Shown here: piece after piece, positions 1 to 5,334 of the stretch
Position numbering within the stretch: position 1 is the first letter of the stretch
Layout: every line of letters begins with the position of its first letter
Source: Bacteroidia bacterium
GTDB taxonomy: Bacteria > Bacteroidota > Bacteroidia > B-17B0 > Aurantibacillaceae
Assembly (NCBI GenBank): GCA_026418315.1
Contig: JAOABO010000105.1
Coordinates: 1 to 6,354, forward strand
Reading direction: 5' to 3'
DNA length: 6,354 nucleotides
Translations under genes and position numbers: made by a program
Notes under the pieces: generated by a model
Database searches by the model: none
Told to the model about the DNA's origin: nothing
Seen by the model: only the letters and a program-made list of their open reading frames with translations

Positions 1-325
1 CTGCAGCACCACTCATTAACCTTTGCCAAGTGTTAGAAGAAGCATCCCAATAGTAATAACCAGGGTAAACATTATTTGGAAATACTCCGGCTGTAGCAGT
101 ATTATATACCAATAAACTGTTGGCAATGGTTGGCCCTATTGGAGCATTACTGTTTCTTGCTGTTAATGCTACACGAGGAATCAATAATCCTTTATTTGTA
201 AAATCCACATCTAATCCGGCAGAAGTGTTTGGTATAGCTCCTGTTGGGTTAATACCAACATTTTGGGCATTTGTCACAATAGTTATTAACATACTTAGTC
301 CACATGCAAGTGATAACTTTTTCAT
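1..325 (-). CDS. Secreted surface/tail-fibre-like protein, N-terminal part (partial, 3' end off window)
   Basis: Reading the minus strand from an ATG at 325-323 gives 108 uninterrupted codons to the window edge, so the C-terminal part is missing. Residues 1-20 (MKKLSLACGLSMLITIVTNA) form a signal peptide with a likely cut before QNVGIN. The mature start has the pattern 'QNVGINPTGAIPNTSAGLDVD', followed by 'NKGLLIPRVALT' (about residues 44-55), 'LLVYNTATAG' (71-80), and 'PGYYYWDASSNTWQRL' (88-103). This series is familiar from many exported Bacteroidota proteins that continue into collagen-like, tail-fibre or chaperone-of-endosialidase regions. What this one carries further on cannot be seen. 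The start sits 18 bases after a TAnnTTTG box on the same strand. The gene is divergent from rpsA, so shared regulation is not implied. Codon use is A+T-rich like the neighbours. Function: exported or surface protein, otherwise unknown. Confidence 0.85.
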   Translation of the reverse strand, partial: MKKLSLACGLSMLITIVTNAQNVGINPTGAIPNTSAGLDVDFTNKGLLIPRVALTARNSNAPIGPTIANSLLVYNTATAGVFPNNVYPGYYYWDASSNTWQRLMSGAA

Positions 326-343
326 ATATTTAATTTTATTTTG

Positions 344-351
344 CAAATATA
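344..351 (-). promoter_or_regulatory. Candidate -7 promoter box of the leftward secreted-protein gene
   Basis: On the minus strand these bases read TATATTTG, an exact match to the Bacteroidota primary-sigma -7 consensus TAnnTTTG. The ATG at 325 lies 18 bases downstream, giving a short A+T-rich leader of roughly a dozen bases. I see no clear TTG -33 element at the expected distance, so the call rests on the -7 box and its position. Confidence 0.5.
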
Positions 352-456
352 ATAAATAAAAATGATATTGCTTTAAACCACTCATAAAAATCTTTAAAAA
401 AATATAATTAATTGATTTTCAATGGATTAAAATTTTTAACACAAAGGATATTTCAA

Positions 457-483
457 TTGAACCACATTTATTATGTAAATTTG
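457..483 (+). promoter_or_regulatory. Candidate rpsA promoter (-33 TTG, -7 TAAATTTG)
   Basis: TAAATTTG at 476-483 matches TAnnTTTG exactly, and a TTG at 457-459 lies 16 bases upstream of it, slightly short of the usual Bacteroidota spacing. Transcription would start at about 487-491, giving an rpsA leader of about 85 bases. It is the only convincing plus-strand match to the consensus between 326 and 574. Confidence 0.6.
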
Positions 484-486
484 CCT

Positions 487-511
487 GCTCTTTTTTTAAG
501 GGGAAAAGAGC
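487..511 (+). promoter_or_regulatory. Leader hairpin 1 upstream of rpsA, near the predicted mRNA 5' end
   Basis: GCTCTTTT (487-494) pairs perfectly with AAAAGAGC (504-511). Three T-G wobble pairs (495-497 with 501-503) can extend the stem to 11 pairs, leaving the loop AAG. If the promoter at 457-483 is used, this hairpin lies at or very near the 5' end of the mRNA. It may protect the transcript or take part in control of rpsA. It is not a typical terminator: the T-run is inside the left arm and the stem is not followed by one. Confidence 0.5.
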
Positions 512-533
512 ATAAAGCATCATCATTAACATC

Positions 534-558
534 TCAGATATGCCCTTAACATATCTGA
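534..558 (+). promoter_or_regulatory. Leader hairpin 2, 16 bases before the rpsA start codon
   Basis: TCAGATATG (534-542) and CATATCTGA (550-558) are perfect 9-base inverted repeats around a 7-base loop CCCTTAA. The stem ends 16 bases before the ATG at 575, leaving a single-stranded A-rich stretch (CAAATTCAAACAAC) next to the start. That position suits translational control, for example autogenous repression by S1, which is known for E. coli rpsA with its structured leader. Whether this leader behaves the same way is inference. As a DNA palindrome it could instead bind a protein. Confidence 0.5.
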
Positions 559-574
559 TACAAATTCAAACAAC

Positions 575-2332
575 ATGTCTGAATTAACTAAAGAGCCATC
601 AAATTTACTTGCTGATTTTGATTGGTCAAAATTGAGTAAAAAGCAAGAAGGTTATTCTCCGGAAGAGAGAAAAAAATTAGATGAAGTTTATCAAAAAAAT
701 CTTACATCTATAAAACCACATACAGTTATAGAAGGTACTGTGGTTAGTATAAATGATAGGGAAGTGGTGGTTAATATTGGATATAAATCCGATGGTGTTA
801 TTCCTATAAGCGAGTTTCGCTATAATCCTGAATTAAAAGTAGGTGATAAAGTAGACGTGTATGTTGAAAAAGTAGAAGACAAAACAGGTCAATTGGTATT
901 GTCACATAAAAAAGCACGTGCATCCGGTAGTTGGAAAAGAGTTGTACAAGCACATGAAAACGGTGAAGTGATAATAGGATATATAAAGTGCAGAACAAAA
1001 GGTGGACTCATTGTTGATGTATTTGGATTAGAAGCATTTTTACCTGGATCACAAATAGATGTAAAACCTATTAAAGATTATGATGTATTCGTTGGAAACA
1101 AAATGGAATTCAAGGTGGTTAAAATAAATGAAGAATTAAAAAATGTAGTGGTATCACATAAAGCACTCATTGAAGATGAAATTGAAAAACAAAAAACCGA
1201 AATTATATCTAAACTTGAAAAAGGCCAGATATTAGAAGGTGTTGTGAAAAATATTACATCCTATGGCGTTTTTGTTGATTTAGGCGGCATTGATGGGCTT
1301 ATTCATATTACAGATTTAGCTTGGGGAAGAATTAGCCATCCGGAAGATATTGTAAAACTTGATCAAAAAATTCAAGTCGTTATTTTAGACTTTGATGATG
1401 ATAAGAAAAGAATACAATTAGGATATAAACAACTATTGCCACATCCTTGGGAAAATTTAGACCCTAACTTAAAAGTGGGAGATAAAGTCAAAGGAAAGAT
1501 TGTAGCTGTTATTGATTATGGTGCTTTCTTAGAAATAGTACCGGGTGTAGAAGGATTAATTCATGTTTCTGAAATGAGTTGGAACCAACATCTCAGAACC
1601 GCTCATGATTTTGTAAAAGTAGGCGATGAAGTGGAAGCTGTTGTATTATCTTTGGATAGAGAAGAGAAAAAAATTAGTTTTGGAATGAAACAATTAACTC
1701 CCGATCCATGGGCTAATATTATGGAAAAATATCCCATAGGTTCTAAACATAAAGGATTAGTAAGAAATATTACTGCTTTTGGTATCTTTGTAGAATTAGA
1801 ACCCGGTGTGGACGGACTAGTTCATATTTCTGATTTATCTTGGGATAAGAAAATAAAACATCCTTCTGAAATAGCTAAAAAAGGAGATGAATTGGAAGTG
1901 GTAGTATTAGAAGTAGATACCAATAATCGTCAATTGAAGTTAGGACATAAGCAATTGCAAGAAAATCCATGGGATGTATATGAAACGATATTTACAGTAG
2001 GTAGCATACATAAGGGTACTATTATATCAAAGGACGATAAAAAAGCCATCATTAGTTTAACTTATGGTGTAGAGGGCATTGCACCCATTCGTCAATTACA
2101 AAAAGAAGATGGAAAAATTGCAGATATAGATGAAACCCTTGATTTCAAAGTAACCGAATTTGATAAAGATGCAAAAAAAATAGTTGTTTCACATACTCGC
2201 ACTTTCAAAGATGAAAAAGCAAAAGAAAAAGAAACGGTGAAAGAAAGTATAAAGAAAATAAACGAGAATGTTGAAAAAACAACATTAGGGGATATATTGA
2301 AAGAAAAAATAGATAAAAAAAACGAACAATAA
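575..2332 (+). CDS. rpsA: 30S ribosomal protein S1
   Basis: S1 is a multidomain RNA-binding protein of the small ribosomal subunit that helps load and unfold mRNA, and it matters most where Shine-Dalgarno pairing is weak, as in Bacteroidota. Six S1 (OB-fold) repeats are visible at about residues 49-114, 130-197, 217-286, 302-373, 388-460 and 475-543. Repeats 3-5 are the most canonical, with NITSYGVFVDL, VIDYGAFLEI and NITAFGIFVEL, each followed by GLxHxxxLxW-like segments and ending in GYKQL, GMKQL or GHKQL. Repeats 1 and 2 diverge, as in E. coli where they contact the ribosome. Residues 1-48 are an acidic lead-in (FDWSKL...GYSPEERKKLDEVY) typical of the phylum. Residues 544-585 are a Lys/Glu-rich tail containing TTLGDI. 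The length of 585 fits. The ATG at 575 has no Shine-Dalgarno motif but an A-rich upstream stretch. The gene has its own promoter, structured leader and terminators, so it is probably monocistronic. Confidence 0.97.
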   Translation: MSELTKEPSNLLADFDWSKLSKKQEGYSPEERKKLDEVYQKNLTSIKPHTVIEGTVVSINDREVVVNIGYKSDGVIPISEFRYNPELKVGDKVDVYVEKVEDKTGQLVLSHKKARASGSWKRVVQAHENGEVIIGYIKCRTKGGLIVDVFGLEAFLPGSQIDVKPIKDYDVFVGNKMEFKVVKINEELKNVVVSHKALIEDEIEKQKTEIISKLEKGQILEGVVKNITSYGVFVDLGGIDGLIHITDLAWGRISHPEDIVKLDQKIQVVILDFDDDKKRIQLGYKQLLPHPWENLDPNLKVGDKVKGKIVAVIDYGAFLEIVPGVEGLIHVSEMSWNQHLRTAHDFVKVGDEVEAVVLSLDREEKKISFGMKQLTPDPWANIMEKYPIGSKHKGLVRNITAFGIFVELEPGVDGLVHISDLSWDKKIKHPSEIAKKGDELEVVVLEVDTNNRQLKLGHKQLQENPWDVYETIFTVGSIHKGTIISKDDKKAIISLTYGVEGIAPIRQLQKEDGKIADIDETLDFKVTEFDKDAKKIVVSHTRTFKDEKAKEKETVKESIKKINENVEKTTLGDILKEKIDKKNEQ

Positions 2333-2341
2333 TAACTTCTT

Positions 2342-2374
2342 AAAGCTAAAAACTCGCCATGGTTTTTAGTTTTT
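2342..2374 (+). terminator. First of two hairpins after rpsA (A+T-rich, possibly bidirectional)
   Basis: CTAAAAAC (2346-2353) pairs with GTTTTTAG (2362-2369) around an 8-base loop. The pairing extends through 2342-2345 with 2370-2373, including one G-T pair, to 12 pairs. The A-run on the left and T-run on the right make it look like a weak terminator on either strand, or a 3'-end stabiliser. It begins 10 bases after the rpsA stop codon. Confidence 0.6.
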
Positions 2375-2380
2375 AAGGTG

Positions 2381-2412
2381 ATCCCGGCCGTAAGGTCGGG
2401 ATTTCTTTTTTT
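2381..2412 (+). terminator. Strong intrinsic terminator of rpsA
   Basis: ATCCCGGCC (2381-2389) pairs with GGTCGGGAT (2394-2402), nine pairs with one G-T, closed by a GTAA tetraloop of the stable GNRA class. A T-rich tail (TTTCTTTTTTT, 2402-2412) follows. It separates rpsA from the tRNA and the genes beyond. Confidence 0.9.
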
Positions 2413-2432
2413 AAAACCATTAAAACTCTCTT

Positions 2433-2440
2433 TATATTCG
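2433..2440 (+). promoter_or_regulatory. Candidate -7 box for tRNA-Arg
   Basis: TATATTCG differs from TAnnTTTG at one position and ends 11 bases before the first base of the mature tRNA, so transcription would begin just upstream of it. The strong terminator on the left means the tRNA needs its own promoter. No clear TTG element is seen upstream. Confidence 0.45.
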
Positions 2441-2451
2441 CAGGCAAAAAC

Positions 2452-2524
2452 GGCTCCGTAGTTCAACTGGATAGAACATCAGATTCCGGATCTGAAGATA
2501 GGGGTTCGAGTCCCTTCGGAGCTA
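2452..2524 (+). tRNA. tRNA-Arg, anticodon CCG
   Basis: The 73 bases fold into a full cloverleaf. The acceptor stem is GGCTCCG with CGGAGCT (first pair G-T) plus discriminator A. The D stem is GTTC/GAAC with a GG-containing loop, and the anticodon stem is TCAGA/TCTGA with loop TTCCGGA. The variable loop is 4 bases, and the T arm is AGGGG/CCCTT around TTCGAGT. Anticodon CCG reads only the Arg codon CGG. CCA is not encoded and must be added after transcription. No terminator follows; the next start codon is 24 bases downstream, so the tRNA may be cut from a longer transcript that also carries the GH3 gene. Confidence 0.96.
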
Positions 2525-2548
2525 CTTTTACAGTTAACTTATTTAGAT

Positions 2549-4072
2549 ATGCCAATCCATATAATCAACTCTTTAGCAACATGGTACATCAAAAAAAGAT
2601 TACACGAAATAGATTTATTTATTAAGTATCCGATTGAAGTGCAAAATGAATGGCTCTTGGAATTAGTTCATATAGCTAAAGATACAGAGTTTGGAATAAA
2701 ACACAAATTTACTAGCATAACGGACTACAATTCCTTTTCAAATCAAATACCCTTACAAGATTATGAATCATTAAAAAATTATATTGAAAGAAATAGAAAA
2801 GGAGAACAAAATTTGCTGTGGCCTACCGATATTTTCTGGTTTGCAAAAAGTAGTGGCACTACTAATAAAAGTAAATTTATACCTGTCAGTGAGCAAACAT
2901 TACACGAATGTCATTACAATGGCGGAAAAGACATGATTGCCCTATATGTAAATAACTATGAGAACAGTAAATTGTTTACAGGAAAAAATTTGGCACTGGG
3001 AGGCACATGGAAAATTTTTGAAAATCAAAACCATACATCTTATTATGGAGATGTAAGTGCTATTATCATTCAAAACTTGCCTATTTTAGCAGAACTATTC
3101 AGGGCACCCGATATTAAAATAGCCCTTATGGACGAGTGGGAGAAAAAATTAGAACTTTTATCTGAAACTATGAAAGATGAAAATGTTGTAAGTATGGCCG
3201 GTGTACCAAGTTGGATGTTAGTACTGTTAAAAAAGATTTTACATAAAAAAAATGCCCAAGACATTTCAGAAGTATGGCCAAACCTTGAAGTATACTTTCA
3301 TGGCGGCATAAACTATGAACCATATAGAAAAAATTTTCAGCAAATTTTTGGAAAACAGCAAGTAAACCTTGTTCAATTGTATAATGCATCAGAAGGTTTT
3401 TTTGCTATCCAGGACAGACCAAATGCCGATGATATGCTTTTGATGTTGGATTACGGAATATACTATGAGTTTATCCCTGAAGAATATTTTGATGCAAAAG
3501 AGAAAAAAACGGTTAATCTTGAAAATGTAGAACTTCATAAAACTTACTCAATGGTCATAAGTACAACTTCAGGATTATGGCGGTATCAAATAGGCGATAC
3601 TATTCAGTTCACTTCATTAAATCCATTTAGAATTAAAATTGTTGGAAGAACTAAGCAATTTATCAATGCTTTTGGCGAAGAACTCATGGTACACAATGCC
3701 GATGAAGCTATTTCAGAAGCTTGTAAAATCACCAATGCAATAATTACTGATTACACTGTTTCTCCTGTTTATATGAATGAATCTTCAGGAACTCATCAAT
3801 GGATAATAGAGTTTGAAAAATTACCAAATGATTTAAATTATTTCGCATACATATTAGACAATACCCTGAAAGAAAAAAATTCAGATTATGAAGCAAAAAG
3901 ATATAATGACTATGTTATTGCAGCACCACAAATTATTATAGCGCCTCCCAATACTTTTTATTTATGGCTAAAAAAGCATAATAAACTCGGAGGACAACAC
4001 AAAGTGCCAAGATTATCTAATGACAGAAAAATAGCAGAAGAAATTTTACAAATTATCCATGACAATAAATAA
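2549..4072 (+). CDS. GH3-family acyl-acid amido synthetase (adenylating enzyme)
   Basis: GH3 enzymes activate a carboxylic acid with ATP to an acyl-adenylate and transfer it to an amine. The plant members conjugate auxin or jasmonate to amino acids; I know of no established substrate for Bacteroidota members. The 507 residues show the three nucleotide-binding motifs of the family: motif I AKSSGTTNKSKFIPV (99-113), motif II LYNASEG (277-283) and motif III WRYQIGD (344-350). These are followed by the hinge-like VGRTKQFINAFGEELM (365-380), which leads into the mobile C-terminal domain, and by GGQHKVPRL (481-489), corresponding to the conserved QYKxPR segment of plant GH3. No signal peptide or membrane segment is seen, so it is cytosolic. 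The start MPIHIINSLATWYIKKR fits the N-terminus I expect for the family. The gene begins 24 bases after the tRNA with no recognisable promoter between, and its last 14 bases overlap the next gene. The family call is firm; the substrate is unknown. Confidence 0.92.
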   Translation: MPIHIINSLATWYIKKRLHEIDLFIKYPIEVQNEWLLELVHIAKDTEFGIKHKFTSITDYNSFSNQIPLQDYESLKNYIERNRKGEQNLLWPTDIFWFAKSSGTTNKSKFIPVSEQTLHECHYNGGKDMIALYVNNYENSKLFTGKNLALGGTWKIFENQNHTSYYGDVSAIIIQNLPILAELFRAPDIKIALMDEWEKKLELLSETMKDENVVSMAGVPSWMLVLLKKILHKKNAQDISEVWPNLEVYFHGGINYEPYRKNFQQIFGKQQVNLVQLYNASEGFFAIQDRPNADDMLLMLDYGIYYEFIPEEYFDAKEKKTVNLENVELHKTYSMVISTTSGLWRYQIGDTIQFTSLNPFRIKIVGRTKQFINAFGEELMVHNADEAISEACKITNAIITDYTVSPVYMNESSGTHQWIIEFEKLPNDLNYFAYILDNTLKEKNSDYEAKRYNDYVIAAPQIIIAPPNTFYLWLKKHNKLGGQHKVPRLSNDRKIAEEILQIIHDNK

Positions 4073-4862
4073 AACATCTTTTATTTCATTTTTCATTCTT
4101 ATATCTTTTGTATCAATATTTCCATACAATACTGATGCACAAGATTCATTGCTTGCAATAAAAGCCGAAAAAATTTATCCTGATAATATTGGTAATGTAT
4201 ATATTGTTGAAAATGGTGCTGTTACAAAATTTTTCACTAATGGGCAGTCCAAAACCTTTAGCATCAAAACATTAGGCATTCTTCAAAGTATGGATGTTTC
4301 TAATACTCTAAGAATATTATTATACTTTCGTGATTTTCAAAAAATTTTATTTTTAGATAATCAACTTTCTCAAAATGGAGATGTTATTGAACTATCTGCT
4401 TTAGGATTAGAACAAGCTTCTTTAGTATGTTCTTCTTTTAATAATGGCTTTTGGGTTTATAACCAGGCAAATAATGAACTCATCCGGTTTAATCAACAAT
4501 TGGAAACTAATGTAAAAACCGGTAATTTAAAGCGTTTGCTAAATAAAGATATTCGCCCAACAGGTATGATAGAACACAATGGAAAGTTATATCTGAATTC
4601 GCCTAATGTAGGAATATTGGTATTTGACATTTATGGAGCATTCTTAAAAATAATTCCTGTCTATGCGATTACAGATTTTCAAATACAATATCCTTATGTC
4701 TTTTATATTTATAAAAATAAATATTACTCATTTCATTTAGTTAGTTTTGAAACCATTGAGGTGGCTGATGTTCCAAACAATTGCATGACCATTATATATA
4801 ACGGAAATTACTGCTACTGGCATTATAGTAACTACATCAAAATTAATCAATGCATAAAATAA
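4059..4862 (+). CDS. Exported beta-propeller-like protein of unknown function
   Basis: The 267-residue product opens with a signal peptide: polar start MTINKTS, hydrophobic core about 8-22 (FISFFILISFVSIFP), and a likely cut after DA at 27, giving QDSLLAIKAEK. The hydrophobic segment follows directly on the ATG at 4059, which supports that start despite its 14-bp overlap with the GH3 stop region. No lipobox Cys is present at the cut. The rest is rich in short beta-strand units such as GNVYIVENGAVTKF (45-58), LRILLYFRDFQKILFLDNQLS (84-104), NGFWVYNQANNELIRFNQ (129-146), NGKLYLNSPNVGILVFDIYG (174-193) and VFYIYKNKYYSFHL (214-227). They look like blades of an NHL or WD-like beta-propeller, though too few for a confident full propeller. 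No catalytic motif is recognised. From memory, similar proteins occur in other Bacteroidota as uncharacterised. The product is probably periplasmic or outer-membrane-associated, and the gene is co-transcribed with its neighbours. Confidence 0.8.
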   Translation: MTINKTSFISFFILISFVSIFPYNTDAQDSLLAIKAEKIYPDNIGNVYIVENGAVTKFFTNGQSKTFSIKTLGILQSMDVSNTLRILLYFRDFQKILFLDNQLSQNGDVIELSALGLEQASLVCSSFNNGFWVYNQANNELIRFNQQLETNVKTGNLKRLLNKDIRPTGMIEHNGKLYLNSPNVGILVFDIYGAFLKIIPVYAITDFQIQYPYVFYIYKNKYYSFHLVSFETIEVADVPNNCMTIIYNGNYCYWHYSNYIKINQCIK

Positions 4863-4863
4863 T

Positions 4864-5322
4864 ATGAGAAGATTAGAAGACGAAATCCAACAAAAAAAAT
4901 TTCAATCAGAAGAAGAAAAAATATTTGTTAATCTTATTTTTACATATAACTATTTTCAAAGCAAATTAGAAGAACTACTCAAACAATTTGATATTACACC
5001 TCAACAGTACAATATATTACGAATACTAAAAGGTCAACATCCTAATTCCATTACACTCAACGATATTAAAAACAGAATGCTAGACCGAAATTCAGACGTA
5101 TCTCGGATTGTAGAAAGAATGCGAAAGAAAAATCTATTGAGTAGAAAAATAAATCCTAATAACAGAAGAGCAGTTGAAATAAGCATTACTCAAAATGGTC
5201 TTGAACTATTAAAGCGAATAAGCCCGCATTTAAAAAAGTACCATCAAAGCATCTCACATCTATCTGACTATGAAATGAAAAAAATCAATGAATTATTAGA
5301 TAAATTACGAAATAGCAAATAA
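4864..5322 (+). CDS. MarR-family winged-helix transcriptional regulator
   Basis: The 152-residue protein has the MarR layout: N-terminal helices for dimerisation (about 1-42), then the winged helix-turn-helix. ITPQQYNILRILKG (44-57) is the start of the DNA-binding domain, ITLNDIKNRMLDRNSDVSRIVERMRKKNLLSRK (63-95) covers the helix-turn-helix and recognition helix, NPNNRRAVEISITQNG (97-112) is the wing with the family's typical 'D/N-x-R' region, and C-terminal helices (113-150) complete the dimer interface. MarR proteins usually repress their own operon and release DNA on binding small, often aromatic acidic ligands. The target and ligand here are unknown. The start is 1 base after the preceding stop, indicating translational linkage. 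An unusual share of its Arg codons are CGA (5 of 13), which is nearly absent from the neighbouring genes. No operator palindrome is evident within the cluster. Confidence 0.9.
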   Translation: MRRLEDEIQQKKFQSEEEKIFVNLIFTYNYFQSKLEELLKQFDITPQQYNILRILKGQHPNSITLNDIKNRMLDRNSDVSRIVERMRKKNLLSRKINPNNRRAVEISITQNGLELLKRISPHLKKYHQSISHLSDYEMKKINELLDKLRNSK

Positions 5323-5334
5323 AAACGAAAAAAT

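Noticed and set aside
1..6. Window begins with CTGCAG, a PstI site
   Set aside because: Could reflect a cloning or contig boundary but can equally be chance; nothing else in the window supports an artefact.
120..359. Plus-strand open frame of 79 codons
   Set aside because: It lies antisense to the signal-peptide gene on the minus strand, which has a recognisable protein pattern and a promoter box; the plus-strand product resembles nothing.
500..504. Purine run GGGGA as a Shine-Dalgarno for rpsA
   Set aside because: It lies about 70 bases before the start codon and within a hairpin, far outside the working distance.
804..998. Minus-strand open frame inside rpsA
   Set aside because: Fully antisense to a well-recognised S1 domain region, with no promoter or family signal.
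1226..1960. Repeated sequence blocks within rpsA
   Set aside because: These are the diverged S1 domain repeats of one protein, not DNA repeats or a CRISPR-like array.
2092..2466. Minus-strand open frame across the end of rpsA, the terminators and the start of the tRNA
   Set aside because: It spans two terminator hairpins and a tRNA, and its Ser/Phe-rich product is the mirror of the Lys/Glu-rich S1 tail.
3070..3389. Two overlapping minus-strand open frames inside the GH3 gene
   Set aside because: Both are antisense to conserved GH3 coding sequence and have no independent support.
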